Of a stretch of DNA of 64,000 nucleotides, positions 56,059 to 64,000 are shown piece after piece. This stretch comes from Pseudoalteromonas sp. MM1 (GTDB lineage: Bacteria; Pseudomonadota; Gammaproteobacteria; Enterobacterales; Alteromonadaceae). The notes beneath the pieces were generated by a model. That model ran no database searches. It was given only the letters and a program-made list of their open reading frames with translations, and was not told the DNA's origin. A program made the translations under genes and the position numbers. The stretch covers positions 2,976,001 to 3,040,000 of the forward strand of contig NZ_AP027922.1 of the NCBI RefSeq assembly GCF_030296835.1, written 5' to 3'. The number at the start of each line of letters is the position of its first letter. The stretch's first letter is position 1.

Positions 56059-57570
56059 TCAGTTGTATCTTGAACCATTTCTTCTAGTCACTACTTGTGC
56101 TGTTTTATCAGGCACTTCTTTAATTCCTTCATCAGTAACTTCAAAGTGTATAATTTCAATTTTATTGATAGTCCCATCGTCCAACCTTTTGAGTTTTACT
56201 ATATTAAAACCTCGCCTTTCTCCCACTGCTCTTTTTGTCGAGTTAAGGTGACTAGATGGCGCCATGACACGTACTACTTCATTCGTTTGAAGCCTATGAG
56301 GGCGGTTATTTTCTTCGGATAGGTCTTTACTTTCACTTGGCTTCCCTAGCAAGGACTGTACTAATGTTAGTCGAGCATGTCCATGTCCATGCAACCACAT
56401 TTGAACTCGTCCAGCTTTGAATAACTGACTAACCCTTGACCAGTCTTCACTAAGATGATCTCCATTAGCATAGTCTTTTTCGGCAGGGCCATGATGAGAA
56501 ACAGCTATTGTGAAAAAGTTATTATCTTTTCTCAACTCATCTGATATCTGATTAGTAGTTATAGTATCAAGTGAAGGCACGTTGATATTACTGGTTGATA
56601 TTTGATCAGCTGTATTTAGATGAATAAAACGAAGACCAATATGGCTAAGCTTGTCATTCACCCAAGATAGATTCTCTGAGAGAATCCACTTAGGATCCGT
56701 TGTTAATTCGTAGGCAAACTTCCTAAAAAGTGCCATACCAAATACACTATTTCCACCATGAATATAGCTATTTTGAGTTACTTGGACAGAATTGTTTGTT
56801 TTATCAAATGAACTATCTAGACTTGGAACGGATGACATTCTAAAATCAACATCGTGATTCCCAGGAACCAACACTAAAGAGTTTAAGTTGTTTTGAAGTG
56901 ATGTAGCCTCTAAAAGTTTTCTTAACTCAACTTTGGCTATTTCATACTCTTCTTTCTTCCCGCTAAATGCTATGTCTCCACTGATGACCATTATATCAGG
57001 GTCATATAGATTTTCCTTTAGGTAGTCTCCAATTTGCTGCTCTAATAAAATTGACCAATCATCAGTTCCTGGATCTCCGTACTGTGGGTCTGAAATATGT
57101 AGCAAGGTTATTTCTTTGTTATTTGCCTTATCTAATAACTCTTTTGGTTGAATTAAAGCTCGCAATATTTCTGAAAAAGTATTGGCTGAAGATTTATTTA
57201 TCTCCCCTTTATCTACACCAATTGTAAGTAATCGCATATCAAAAACTTGAATAATTTTACTTTCTGGATGCGACCAGCGTCCTTCTTGCAGCTTTTTAGT
57301 TGTAAAGGATTCTTTGAAAGCAGTAGAAGTTAGAGCAATTGGCGCGCTCTCACCAATTATTTGTAGAGCTTTCTCGTAGGTAAGCTTCCATAGATCTAAG
57401 TTTATATCTAATAAAACTACGTCATAAGACTCTATAGCCGCGTTTACAAAGTCATCTGCCGTGAAACAATATTTTACTGAGAAATCAGGTGCGTTCAAAA
57501 ACGAATCAAACAGCTCCTTGTGCGCTTTAAGGTGATCATCGACAACAAGCACTTTTATTTGAGGTGACAT
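56059..57570 (-). CDS. Receiver domain fused to calcineurin-like metallophosphoesterase (probable effector)
   Basis: 503 residues; good ribosome site (AAGGAATATAAGT). The receiver domain (1-about 140) has D11/D12, a phosphoacceptor-like D55 (VVLLDINLD) and TST at 81-83, but no clear conserved Lys. The C-terminal domain is a metallophosphoesterase: SDPQYGD (D161, with Q163 where most members have His), SGDIAFSG (D199), PGNHDVDF (N238, H239, D240), SHHGP (H359/H360), HGHGH (394-398). It would hydrolyse a phosphodiester or nucleotide when signalled. Starts 2 bp after the 1534-residue gene. No classic DNA-binding output domain. Confidence 0.85.
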   Translation of the reverse strand: MSPQIKVLVVDDHLKAHKELFDSFLNAPDFSVKYCFTADDFVNAAIESYDVVLLDINLDLWKLTYEKALQIIGESAPIALTSTAFKESFTTKKLQEGRWSHPESKIIQVFDMRLLTIGVDKGEINKSSANTFSEILRALIQPKELLDKANNKEITLLHISDPQYGDPGTDDWSILLEQQIGDYLKENLYDPDIMVISGDIAFSGKKEEYEIAKVELRKLLEATSLQNNLNSLVLVPGNHDVDFRMSSVPSLDSSFDKTNNSVQVTQNSYIHGGNSVFGMALFRKFAYELTTDPKWILSENLSWVNDKLSHIGLRFIHLNTADQISTSNINVPSLDTITTNQISDELRKDNNFFTIAVSHHGPAEKDYANGDHLSEDWSRVSQLFKAGRVQMWLHGHGHARLTLVQSLLGKPSESKDLSEENNRPHRLQTNEVVRVMAPSSHLNSTKRAVGERRGFNIVKLKRLDDGTINKIEIIHFEVTDEGIKEVPDKTAQVVTRRNGSRYN

Positions 57571-57572
57571 AC

Positions 57573-60500
57573 TTATATTCCTTCTAATCCGTGTACTAAT
57601 CTTAATTTGATAATTACATTAAAACATTTGCTATCACATTCTATAAATGCTTCACCGCCTATATCCCTTATTGTGCTTAATGTTCGCTGAAACTTTGACT
57701 TATCCGACGTCGCAGATTCTACATCACTCACCGCATTTACAACACTAATCTGGTATGTGCCGTCTTCTGGTATGATTTTATGCTCACAAAGAAAATGAAC
57801 TTCATCCAATTTGGGATCAGATAACTCAAAGTCATCTTTATTGAGATATTCATTTACGCAAAGAAGCTTACCTCGCGCATGCTTAGTGATATTTCCAAAA
57901 ATGGCTTTAAGAATAAATAGAACGTTTACATCGTAATAACAATAAAGCTCTTGATATTCATTAGATATGCACCACTTATCAACTTGCGTTAAGTTGGATT
58001 TATTAATCGCCTGTTGAAACTTTATCTCTTGCCCAAAGCTACCTTTCATATCAGAAAAAGTTTGTTTGAAATAATCTCGAGTAGTATTTAATAGTCCTTT
58101 TTCAAAAAGCATTTTAGAATCAAGTGGTATTTTCACGAAGCAAACTTTGTGGAGTTCAAATAATTTAGTTTGTAACTCACCTAAAAAACACACTAGCTCA
58201 CCAATTTTCGGCCTTTGACCAAATGAGCGTGACTTCAATACTTTACTTTGAAGATGGTGTAATTGTGTACACTTAATAAGTAGTTTTTCAGCTTCTTTAC
58301 TTATCTCAATATACTTTTCTCTATCAATAACCAGCGACTCAATTATTCTTTCCCTCAGGAAGCAATCTAAAAAACTCAAAGATATATCTAACTCGTCGAT
58401 TAAATTTTTGTAAGTGACAGGTTGATTTACTATTTGAGCTATAATTGATGTATGGTGCTTGCCTCTTTCGTCCATTGATTCATTATGAAATCTCCAAAGC
58501 CAACTCATAAGGTTTTCAGGGCGATAGAGAGAACTTACAGCACGATTCAACTCATTAGCATAACTCCACTCACTTGGGTTAAAGCCGAGCCTGTTAGCAT
58601 AAGCGAGTAAAATTTTTAAGTCTCTTGTTGCCCAGCTAAATATCTGTCCGTTATTAATAGTTTTGAGCCACTGTGATAAAACTTCAAACAACTCATCTTT
58701 TGAAAGAAGTAATAGGCATAAGACAGATAGTGATGTGTATTCATCCTCTCGATTTAGACTGTGGCAACTTTCCAAAAGAGCTACAGCATATTTTATTGAA
58801 GTGTAACTCTCGAATTCACCATAAAAATAAAATAATTGACTGGTTAAAAGCTGAATCTTTACCTTATCTGTTAGTGTTTCCTCAGAAATGACTTTCAGGG
58901 CTAGATCTTCTCTTCCTGTTATAGAATGAAGCTCTGTTATCCAACTAATTAAGCCTAAGGTATTAGTAATTTTTATAGAGTTGTTTTCTGGACACTTTCC
59001 CAACTGTTCACCTGTTACAGGGTCTATGGAAAACCTTTGTATATTTTCTGTTAACTCAACGAAAAGAGGCTCAATTTCTGCATCTCCCCACTCCTTTTGT
59101 ATATCCTTAACAGACCAGCTAGAAAGCCAATCCTCAACTCTTGCAACAAACTCAGGTACAGAAATATAATTTTTAATCCTCTCAGCAACCGCAAGTACTT
59201 TGCAGAAAGAGCATGAATCTTTTTGACCTAGTATTGGTATGTCAAGTCGAGTAAAGGTCGTTGATTTTTTCAAATTTCTTGATTGTGAAAGTCTACTTCT
59301 GTTTACTAGCCAAAATGGGAGAATCCTATTGATTCCAACACCTCGCAGTGCATATTTAATATTGTTATATGTCCTTGAGGTTATGATTGCATCATCAAAT
59401 ATAACAGCGGTTATCTTTGAGCTATCTAAGGTATCATGTAAACTAATGAACCTCTCATGAGTAATTCCAGAAAGTTGAAATGCTGAATTATTTATGTTCT
59501 TTTTTGTTTTCACTACAGGGAAAATGAATTTTTGCAAATGCGCAACAAGCTCTAACGAATCAATTAAATTAAGCACGTAATTAATCATATATTGAGTATT
59601 AGAATGTTGCGGATATACCAAGATTGGGGAATTACCAACCGGTATTTTAATTAAATGATCGTTAAAACCTTCACTCTCCTTGCCTTTTCTAAAAACAGAT
59701 TTCCCATCCTCATTGAGATCTCGTAAAGTTAATTTAAAAAGCTTAAATATCGTATAACAGAAGTATGTAGCGAGATTGCTGTCATGATTAAAACCTATGT
59801 GATCTGAACCAAAGTCGAATGACTTTATTAAATTTAATCCAATAAAGTCATGGTTGCTTCCATATTTCCAGTGCCCCAGTTTAGCAATCGGTCTTGCATA
59901 ATTCTGCAGTTCCAAATATTGCTTAGCTGAATTCTGAACATATACATTCTCACCATCTTCCGTATATCTTGGGACTATAAAAGATTTCCAACCATGTCTT
60001 GCGATATGCGGCGTATTTCCTATTCTATAGAAAGAAACGTTTTCGTCTTGTGATGTTACACTCCACTCCCATGTGAACAAATGAGGTTTATTTTGTCCAC
60101 TAGAGGGATGAATAAAGAAATAAATAGCTTCATCACCTTTTGATTTGCTTTTTATCTTCGCTGTTTTACCAGAGACTAACACACTACCTAGATTTATCTT
60201 TATTGATTTATCTTGGCTATTAAATGAATCTTCATTACTTACATTTAAATCAAGTGACTCGACAAGGCTATCCATGGGGATGAATGTAATATTTTTTTTA
60301 AACCCATAAGCGAATCTCATTAATGACGCTCGCAAAACTAAATCACATTCTTTCTTACTAAAAACATCTGAGAAATTAAGAAAGCCAACAATAGTTTTGA
60401 ATTCTGACCATTTAATCTTATCGTTAATCATTAAACAATCATTAGGATGAGAGTTAACATATTCATTTAAAAATATGGAATCTATTATTCTCAACCTTCT

Positions 60501-62177
60501 AAGGTAATCATTTATTTCAATATCTTTTTTTGCGTTTGTGAAAATTCCGTCGGTATCAGCACTAAAAGAAATAGTATGTAAGGAGTTGGTTACAAGTGTT
60601 ATTTGTGTAACAGAGGACTTAATTTTAAGTTGATTAACAGCTTCTTGATAAAATATATGTTCGTGTGTAGCAATATCTGAAATTACAATTTCCTTTGTGC
60701 TTTTTGGAAGAATAGATATTGCTGACTTTACTAACTTTATAATCGAACTTCTATCTAAACTACTAGATAGAAGCAGGTAAGATTTAACTGCGTTTTCTAA
60801 AATACTCTCTCTTTTAAAAGTGGTTCTGTAATCTAAGTAACTATAAATATCTTTAGTAATTTTAGAATGTTCATCTTGATAAACAGAGTTTATATTTACA
60901 TTTGCGGCTAGAGCACTCCAATTTTTATTAAGCTCGTTGATGAATTGATTTTTGTCAGTCCATGTATATCTATAATGAACCGCATACCCAAGGGCTCTTG
61001 CATCGTTTTCGTTTATAAAAACATTTTGCTCAGCTGTTTTAGTTTTCCAAGCTGGGCTATTTAGAGGTAGATAAGAACCCCACCATTCCCCACGATCAAT
61101 AACCCTAACAAAATCACGATTGTTTGAAGCTAATTGGGCTATTAAATTCATCCCACCGTTTTTGTTCTTCCTTATAACTTTCCTACTTGCACCATCATGG
61201 AATGTATCATACATCACACTATTTAAAGTCTTTCTTTCTTTTCCATAACACAAAGAGTTTACAACTCCCTGTCCATTATCCAAAACAAACAGCTCAAAAA
61301 ACCCTGGGTTGTCTAATATGATTTTCTTACAAAGTTTTGGAAGAGGAGCGTTTCCCTCAAGATCTTCCCTTTCAGCCTCTCTTTCAATTCTTTCTCTACT
61401 TTCAGTATCGCTACCAACTAGACCATTTCTGTATCTAATATAAAAGGAAACTAAACCATTATTAGGAATACTACTATCATTTTCGGAATTGGGCAGAGAA
61501 AACCCGTGCTCAATAGAGTTGTGTAAACTCTCTCTTAATGCTGTCCTCAACTTATAAGTGACCATTGGTTGGAATTCAGAAGGAACTTCTGAATGTATGG
61601 CTCTCGATAGAATGTTTGATACGAATCTATCAATTATTGCGTCGATATTTTCCAAGACGTTTTCATGAACTTCAGTACCTAATGATTCATATTTTATTGG
61701 TTTAATTAAATGTGTATAAGGTTTGAATTTATATGAAGTTGTATAAAGCACTTTTTTTATATTTTGAATATATTCTTCTATGCTTACTTTTCTATTCTTT
61801 ACAGTCAAAAAAAGCTCACCATCAGTCGCTTTTTCACAAGTTTCAATAAAAAACTCTAAAATTCCCTCACTCACAAGGTAATTACCAAAAGAGTTGATAC
61901 CATAAGATTGACTCTTTGATAAATCAGGCAAACTCAGTTCAATTGAACATTTGTTATCAATAAGTTTAAAAAGCAAATGATTTAAAGAAAGAATTGGTAA
62001 AGGATCAATGTACTCTACCCCTACAAAGCTTATACTCCCATACCCTAACTCTTTAAACTGTTCAAATATGCTAGAAAGTTGATAAGCTCCATCTCTCCAA
62101 TCTCTATCAAACACCTCTCTCTGAATTTGTGCACGATCCCTTTTCCCTGTTTTTTCATTTCTTTCTAAAACGAACAC
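57573..62177 (-). CDS. 1534-residue STAS-like/GHKL ATPase/PRTase-like multidomain sensor protein
   Basis: Starts at a GTG at 62177 (AGGG 7 bp before). Visible parts: STAS-like N-terminus (residues about 30-85, ISFVGVEYIDPLPILSL); GHKL ATPase with N-box ESLHNSIEHG (216-225), G1 box LDNGQGV (299-305) and GGMNLIAQLA (341-350); an unassigned middle (about 400-910); a phosphoribosyltransferase-like loop ITAVIFDDAIITSRT (922-936) and CSFC (989-992); helical repeats (about 1080-1350); and a second, decayed GHKL-like end (NITKHARG 1429-1436, STIRDIGGEAF 1501-1511). No phosphoacceptor His domain is visible. Highly A/T-rich. I do not know a described family with this full layout. Confidence 0.8.
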   Translation of the reverse strand: MFVLERNEKTGKRDRAQIQREVFDRDWRDGAYQLSSIFEQFKELGYGSISFVGVEYIDPLPILSLNHLLFKLIDNKCSIELSLPDLSKSQSYGINSFGNYLVSEGILEFFIETCEKATDGELFLTVKNRKVSIEEYIQNIKKVLYTTSYKFKPYTHLIKPIKYESLGTEVHENVLENIDAIIDRFVSNILSRAIHSEVPSEFQPMVTYKLRTALRESLHNSIEHGFSLPNSENDSSIPNNGLVSFYIRYRNGLVGSDTESRERIEREAEREDLEGNAPLPKLCKKIILDNPGFFELFVLDNGQGVVNSLCYGKERKTLNSVMYDTFHDGASRKVIRKNKNGGMNLIAQLASNNRDFVRVIDRGEWWGSYLPLNSPAWKTKTAEQNVFINENDARALGYAVHYRYTWTDKNQFINELNKNWSALAANVNINSVYQDEHSKITKDIYSYLDYRTTFKRESILENAVKSYLLLSSSLDRSSIIKLVKSAISILPKSTKEIVISDIATHEHIFYQEAVNQLKIKSSVTQITLVTNSLHTISFSADTDGIFTNAKKDIEINDYLRRLRIIDSIFLNEYVNSHPNDCLMINDKIKWSEFKTIVGFLNFSDVFSKKECDLVLRASLMRFAYGFKKNITFIPMDSLVESLDLNVSNEDSFNSQDKSIKINLGSVLVSGKTAKIKSKSKGDEAIYFFIHPSSGQNKPHLFTWEWSVTSQDENVSFYRIGNTPHIARHGWKSFIVPRYTEDGENVYVQNSAKQYLELQNYARPIAKLGHWKYGSNHDFIGLNLIKSFDFGSDHIGFNHDSNLATYFCYTIFKLFKLTLRDLNEDGKSVFRKGKESEGFNDHLIKIPVGNSPILVYPQHSNTQYMINYVLNLIDSLELVAHLQKFIFPVVKTKKNINNSAFQLSGITHERFISLHDTLDSSKITAVIFDDAIITSRTYNNIKYALRGVGINRILPFWLVNRSRLSQSRNLKKSTTFTRLDIPILGQKDSCSFCKVLAVAERIKNYISVPEFVARVEDWLSSWSVKDIQKEWGDAEIEPLFVELTENIQRFSIDPVTGEQLGKCPENNSIKITNTLGLISWITELHSITGREDLALKVISEETLTDKVKIQLLTSQLFYFYGEFESYTSIKYAVALLESCHSLNREDEYTSLSVLCLLLLSKDELFEVLSQWLKTINNGQIFSWATRDLKILLAYANRLGFNPSEWSYANELNRAVSSLYRPENLMSWLWRFHNESMDERGKHHTSIIAQIVNQPVTYKNLIDELDISLSFLDCFLRERIIESLVIDREKYIEISKEAEKLLIKCTQLHHLQSKVLKSRSFGQRPKIGELVCFLGELQTKLFELHKVCFVKIPLDSKMLFEKGLLNTTRDYFKQTFSDMKGSFGQEIKFQQAINKSNLTQVDKWCISNEYQELYCYYDVNVLFILKAIFGNITKHARGKLLCVNEYLNKDDFELSDPKLDEVHFLCEHKIIPEDGTYQISVVNAVSDVESATSDKSKFQRTLSTIRDIGGEAFIECDSKCFNVIIKLRLVHGLEGI

Positions 62178-62557
62178 ATTCTTTCCCTGTTAACTTTACG
62201 TTAAATCTAATTTTTTCCAGTCTATCAACACTCTTGATCTGATCCAATAGTTTTAGACATGTCTTACTTTTTAACTTTACTCTAACAAACTTGCGCGAAA
62301 AAAATTTTACGCCTAGGGTATCGGGGTTAGCAGTAGTAATGTACGGGACTCTAACTTAAAACTTATAGCTTAAAGCTCATTTTTATTCTGACAGCTGAAA
62401 GCTGATGGCACCTTTACTCTTCCCTTTGCAACTAGCTAACTTTCTTCAAAACACAAAAAAGCCGTTGCATTGCTGCAACGGCTTTTTAAATTTTGATAAA
62501 TTCCCAAACTTTAATGGGATTTACTACCCATTAAAGTTCAAATATTAGTCTCTGCTC
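62178..62557. other. Intergenic region between the sensor gene and gcvP
   Basis: About 380 bp. Contains the promoter side of the sensor gene, a 10-bp palindrome AGACATGTCT near 62253-62262, repetitive AGCT-rich sequence around 62360-62410 and the gcvP terminator. No gene seen. Confidence 0.5.
62455..62487 (-). terminator. Strong terminator after gcvP
   Basis: GCCGTTGCA (62461-62469) pairs with TGCAACGGC (62474-62482), flanked by A6 and T5. On the minus strand it follows the gcvP stop by about 70 bp. Confidence 0.9.
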
Positions 62558-64000
62558 TTAGTCGCGGTAAGTCTCTACCGCTGGGCATGAACATACTAAG
62601 TTACGGTCGCCGTATACATCGTCTATACGTGTAACGGTTGGCCAGAACTTGTCTTTAGCTACCGAAGGCACTGGGAAGGCTGCGTAAAAACGGTCGTATG
62701 CGCGATCCCATTCGTTACCTAATACATCAGCTTGTGTATGCGGTGCAAAAACAAGTGGGTTGTTTTCGATTGACCATTCGCCTGAGATTACTTTGTCGAT
62801 TTCGCCTTTGATTGACACCATTGCTTCGATAAAGCGGTCTATCTCGCCTTTTGACTCAGACTCAGTTGGCTCAATCATCAATGTGCCCGCTACTGGGAAC
62901 GACATAGTGGGTGAATGGAAGCCGTAATCTTGTAGGCGCTTAGCTACGTCCATTTCAGTAATGCCTGACGCTTCTTTTAATGGGCGTAAGTCAACAATAC
63001 ATTCGTGCGCAACGCGGTTGTTGCGGCCACGGTATAAAATTGGGAAGTGCTGGCTTAACTCGTGTGTTAAGTAGTTAGCGTTCACAATGGCCATTTCGGT
63101 GGCTTGTTTTAAGCCCTCTGAGCCCATCATGGTAATGTAAGCCCATGAAATAGGTAAAATAGCCGCTGAGCCGTAAGGCGCTGCCGATACTGCACCGTTG
63201 TTAATGTTTGTACCTGGTACGTTAATTACGCTGTGGTTTGGCATAAATGGCGCAAGGTGCGATTTAACACCAATTGGGCCTACACCAGGGCCGCCGCCGC
63301 CGTGTGGAATACAAAACGTTTTATGCAAGTTTAAGTGCGATACGTCTGAGCCAATAAAGCCTGGGCTTGTTACGCCCACTTGTGCGTTCATGTTTGCGCC
63401 GTCCATGTAAACTTGGCCGCCGTGCTCATGAATAATGTCACAAATTTCGCGAATGGTTTCTTCGTAAACACCGTGTGTAGATGGGTATGTAATCATAATA
63501 CACGATAAGTTTTCAGACACTTCTTCAGCTTTCGCTTTAAGATCGGCCATGTCTACGTTACCGTTTTTGTCGCAGTTAACTACCACAATTTTCATGCTGG
63601 CCATTTGCGCAGATGCAGGGTTAGTACCATGCGCTGAGCTTGGAATTAAACATACGTTACGGTGCGCATCGCCACGTGACTCGTGGTATTTACGAATCGC
63701 GATTAAGCCTGCGTATTCACCTTGTGCGCCAGAGTTTGGCTGTAGTGAAACCGCATCGTAACCGGTAATGTTAACTAGCCAGTCGTGTAGCTCGTTAATC
63801 ATTATTTGGTAACCTTCTGCTTGGTCCAGCGGGCAGAATGGGTGAAGGTTTGCGAATTCAGGCCATGTAATTGGGATCATCTCAGCGGTCGCATTTAGTT
63901 TCATAGTACATGAACCTAACGAGATCATTGAGTGGTTAAGCGCTAAATCTTTGTTTTCAAGGCGCTTAATGTAGCGAAGCATGTCTGTTTCGCTGTGGTA
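62558..64000 (-). CDS. gcvP: Glycine dehydrogenase (decarboxylating), P-protein, 3' part
   Basis: The frame is open to the right window edge, so the N-terminal part is outside. The visible part includes the PLP-lysine motif in [50 protein letters not shown] and the C-terminal [44 protein letters not shown]. This is the glycine cleavage P-protein, which decarboxylates glycine and loads the lipoyl arm of the H-protein. The gcvT and gcvH genes would be expected beyond the window. Confidence 0.96.
   Translation of the reverse strand, partial: YHSETDMLRYIKRLENKDLALNHSMISLGSCTMKLNATAEMIPITWPEFANLHPFCPLDQAEGYQIMINELHDWLVNITGYDAVSLQPNSGAQGEYAGLIAIRKYHESRGDAHRNVCLIPSSAHGTNPASAQMASMKIVVVNCDKNGNVDMADLKAKAEEVSENLSCIMITYPSTHGVYEETIREICDIIHEHGGQVYMDGANMNAQVGVTSPGFIGSDVSHLNLHKTFCIPHGGGGPGVGPIGVKSHLAPFMPNHSVINVPGTNINNGAVSAAPYGSAAILPISWAYITMMGSEGLKQATEMAIVNANYLTHELSQHFPILYRGRNNRVAHECIVDLRPLKEASGITEMDVAKRLQDYGFHSPTMSFPVAGTLMIEPTESESKGEIDRFIEAMVSIKGEIDKVISGEWSIENNPLVFAPHTQADVLGNEWDRAYDRFYAAFPVPSVAKDKFWPTVTRIDDVYGDRNLVCSCPAVETYRD

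Overview
The window looks like a chromosomal segment of a marine gammaproteobacterium, most probably Pseudoalteromonas. Clues are the AT-rich coding style, the many TonB/RND/outer-membrane genes of Alteromonadales type, the NAD-salvage cassette, KatE, Dps, KefB and gcvP, and A/T-rich intergenic spacers with strong short terminators. I saw no rRNA, tRNA or CRISPR array. The genus is an inference from gene content and has not been tested.

Layout. 1-6145 (minus): a translationally coupled tripartite RND efflux operon (outer-membrane factor, adaptor, pump) ending in an OmpR-type response regulator cut by the window edge. 6299-13688 (plus): a ClpP-fold-like periplasmic protein, then a cell-surface operon of an Ig-repeat lipoprotein, a TonB-dependent receptor and a MauG/CcpA-type di-heme cytochrome. 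13705-20668 (mostly minus): PagL-like barrel, MATE pump with a divergent LysR regulator, YdcH-like protein, KefB-type antiporter with its flavodoxin-like partner, and an enoyl-CoA hydratase-like protein. 21016-23472 (plus): YHYH-domain lipoprotein and DUF6515-like protein. 23526-28020: an accessory-looking islet with a superfamily 1 helicase carrying a degenerate nuclease-like tail, a small membrane protein and a divergent SUKH-like protein. 28124-31469: an NrtR-controlled NAD salvage cassette (nrtR / prs-like, nadV) with two matching palindromes in the divergent promoter. 31512-49115: mixed housekeeping and stress genes (VOC, periplasmic binding protein, GFA, KatE, MscS, DUF2189, Tsx-like channel, Dps, PhoX, C15-like peptidase, GST, AraC, YHS, HNH, AcpH), plus a 31-residue small ORF.

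49183-56058 is a patchwork: a cytochrome/Vgb-like fusion, an orphan type VI amidase effector and immunity pair (Tae4/Tai4), a decayed RAYT transposase copy, an AraC/DUF2306 divergent pair, an intact RAYT element bounded by 24-bp perfect inverted repeats, and the 3' scrap of an integrase-type IS transposase. Next to that scar, 56059-62177 holds the most unusual locus: a 1534-residue protein with a STAS-like N-terminus, a GHKL ATPase, a phosphoribosyltransferase-like motif and a second decayed GHKL-like C-terminus. It is followed 2 bp later by a receiver domain fused to a calcineurin-like metallophosphoesterase. I read this as a candidate two-component-like stress or antiphage system in which the phosphoesterase is the effector. 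The window ends in the 3' two-thirds of gcvP.

Most genes are single units or 2-4 gene operons, often with hairpin terminators at convergent junctions. The clearest regulatory logic is NrtR repressing prs-nadV and probably itself.
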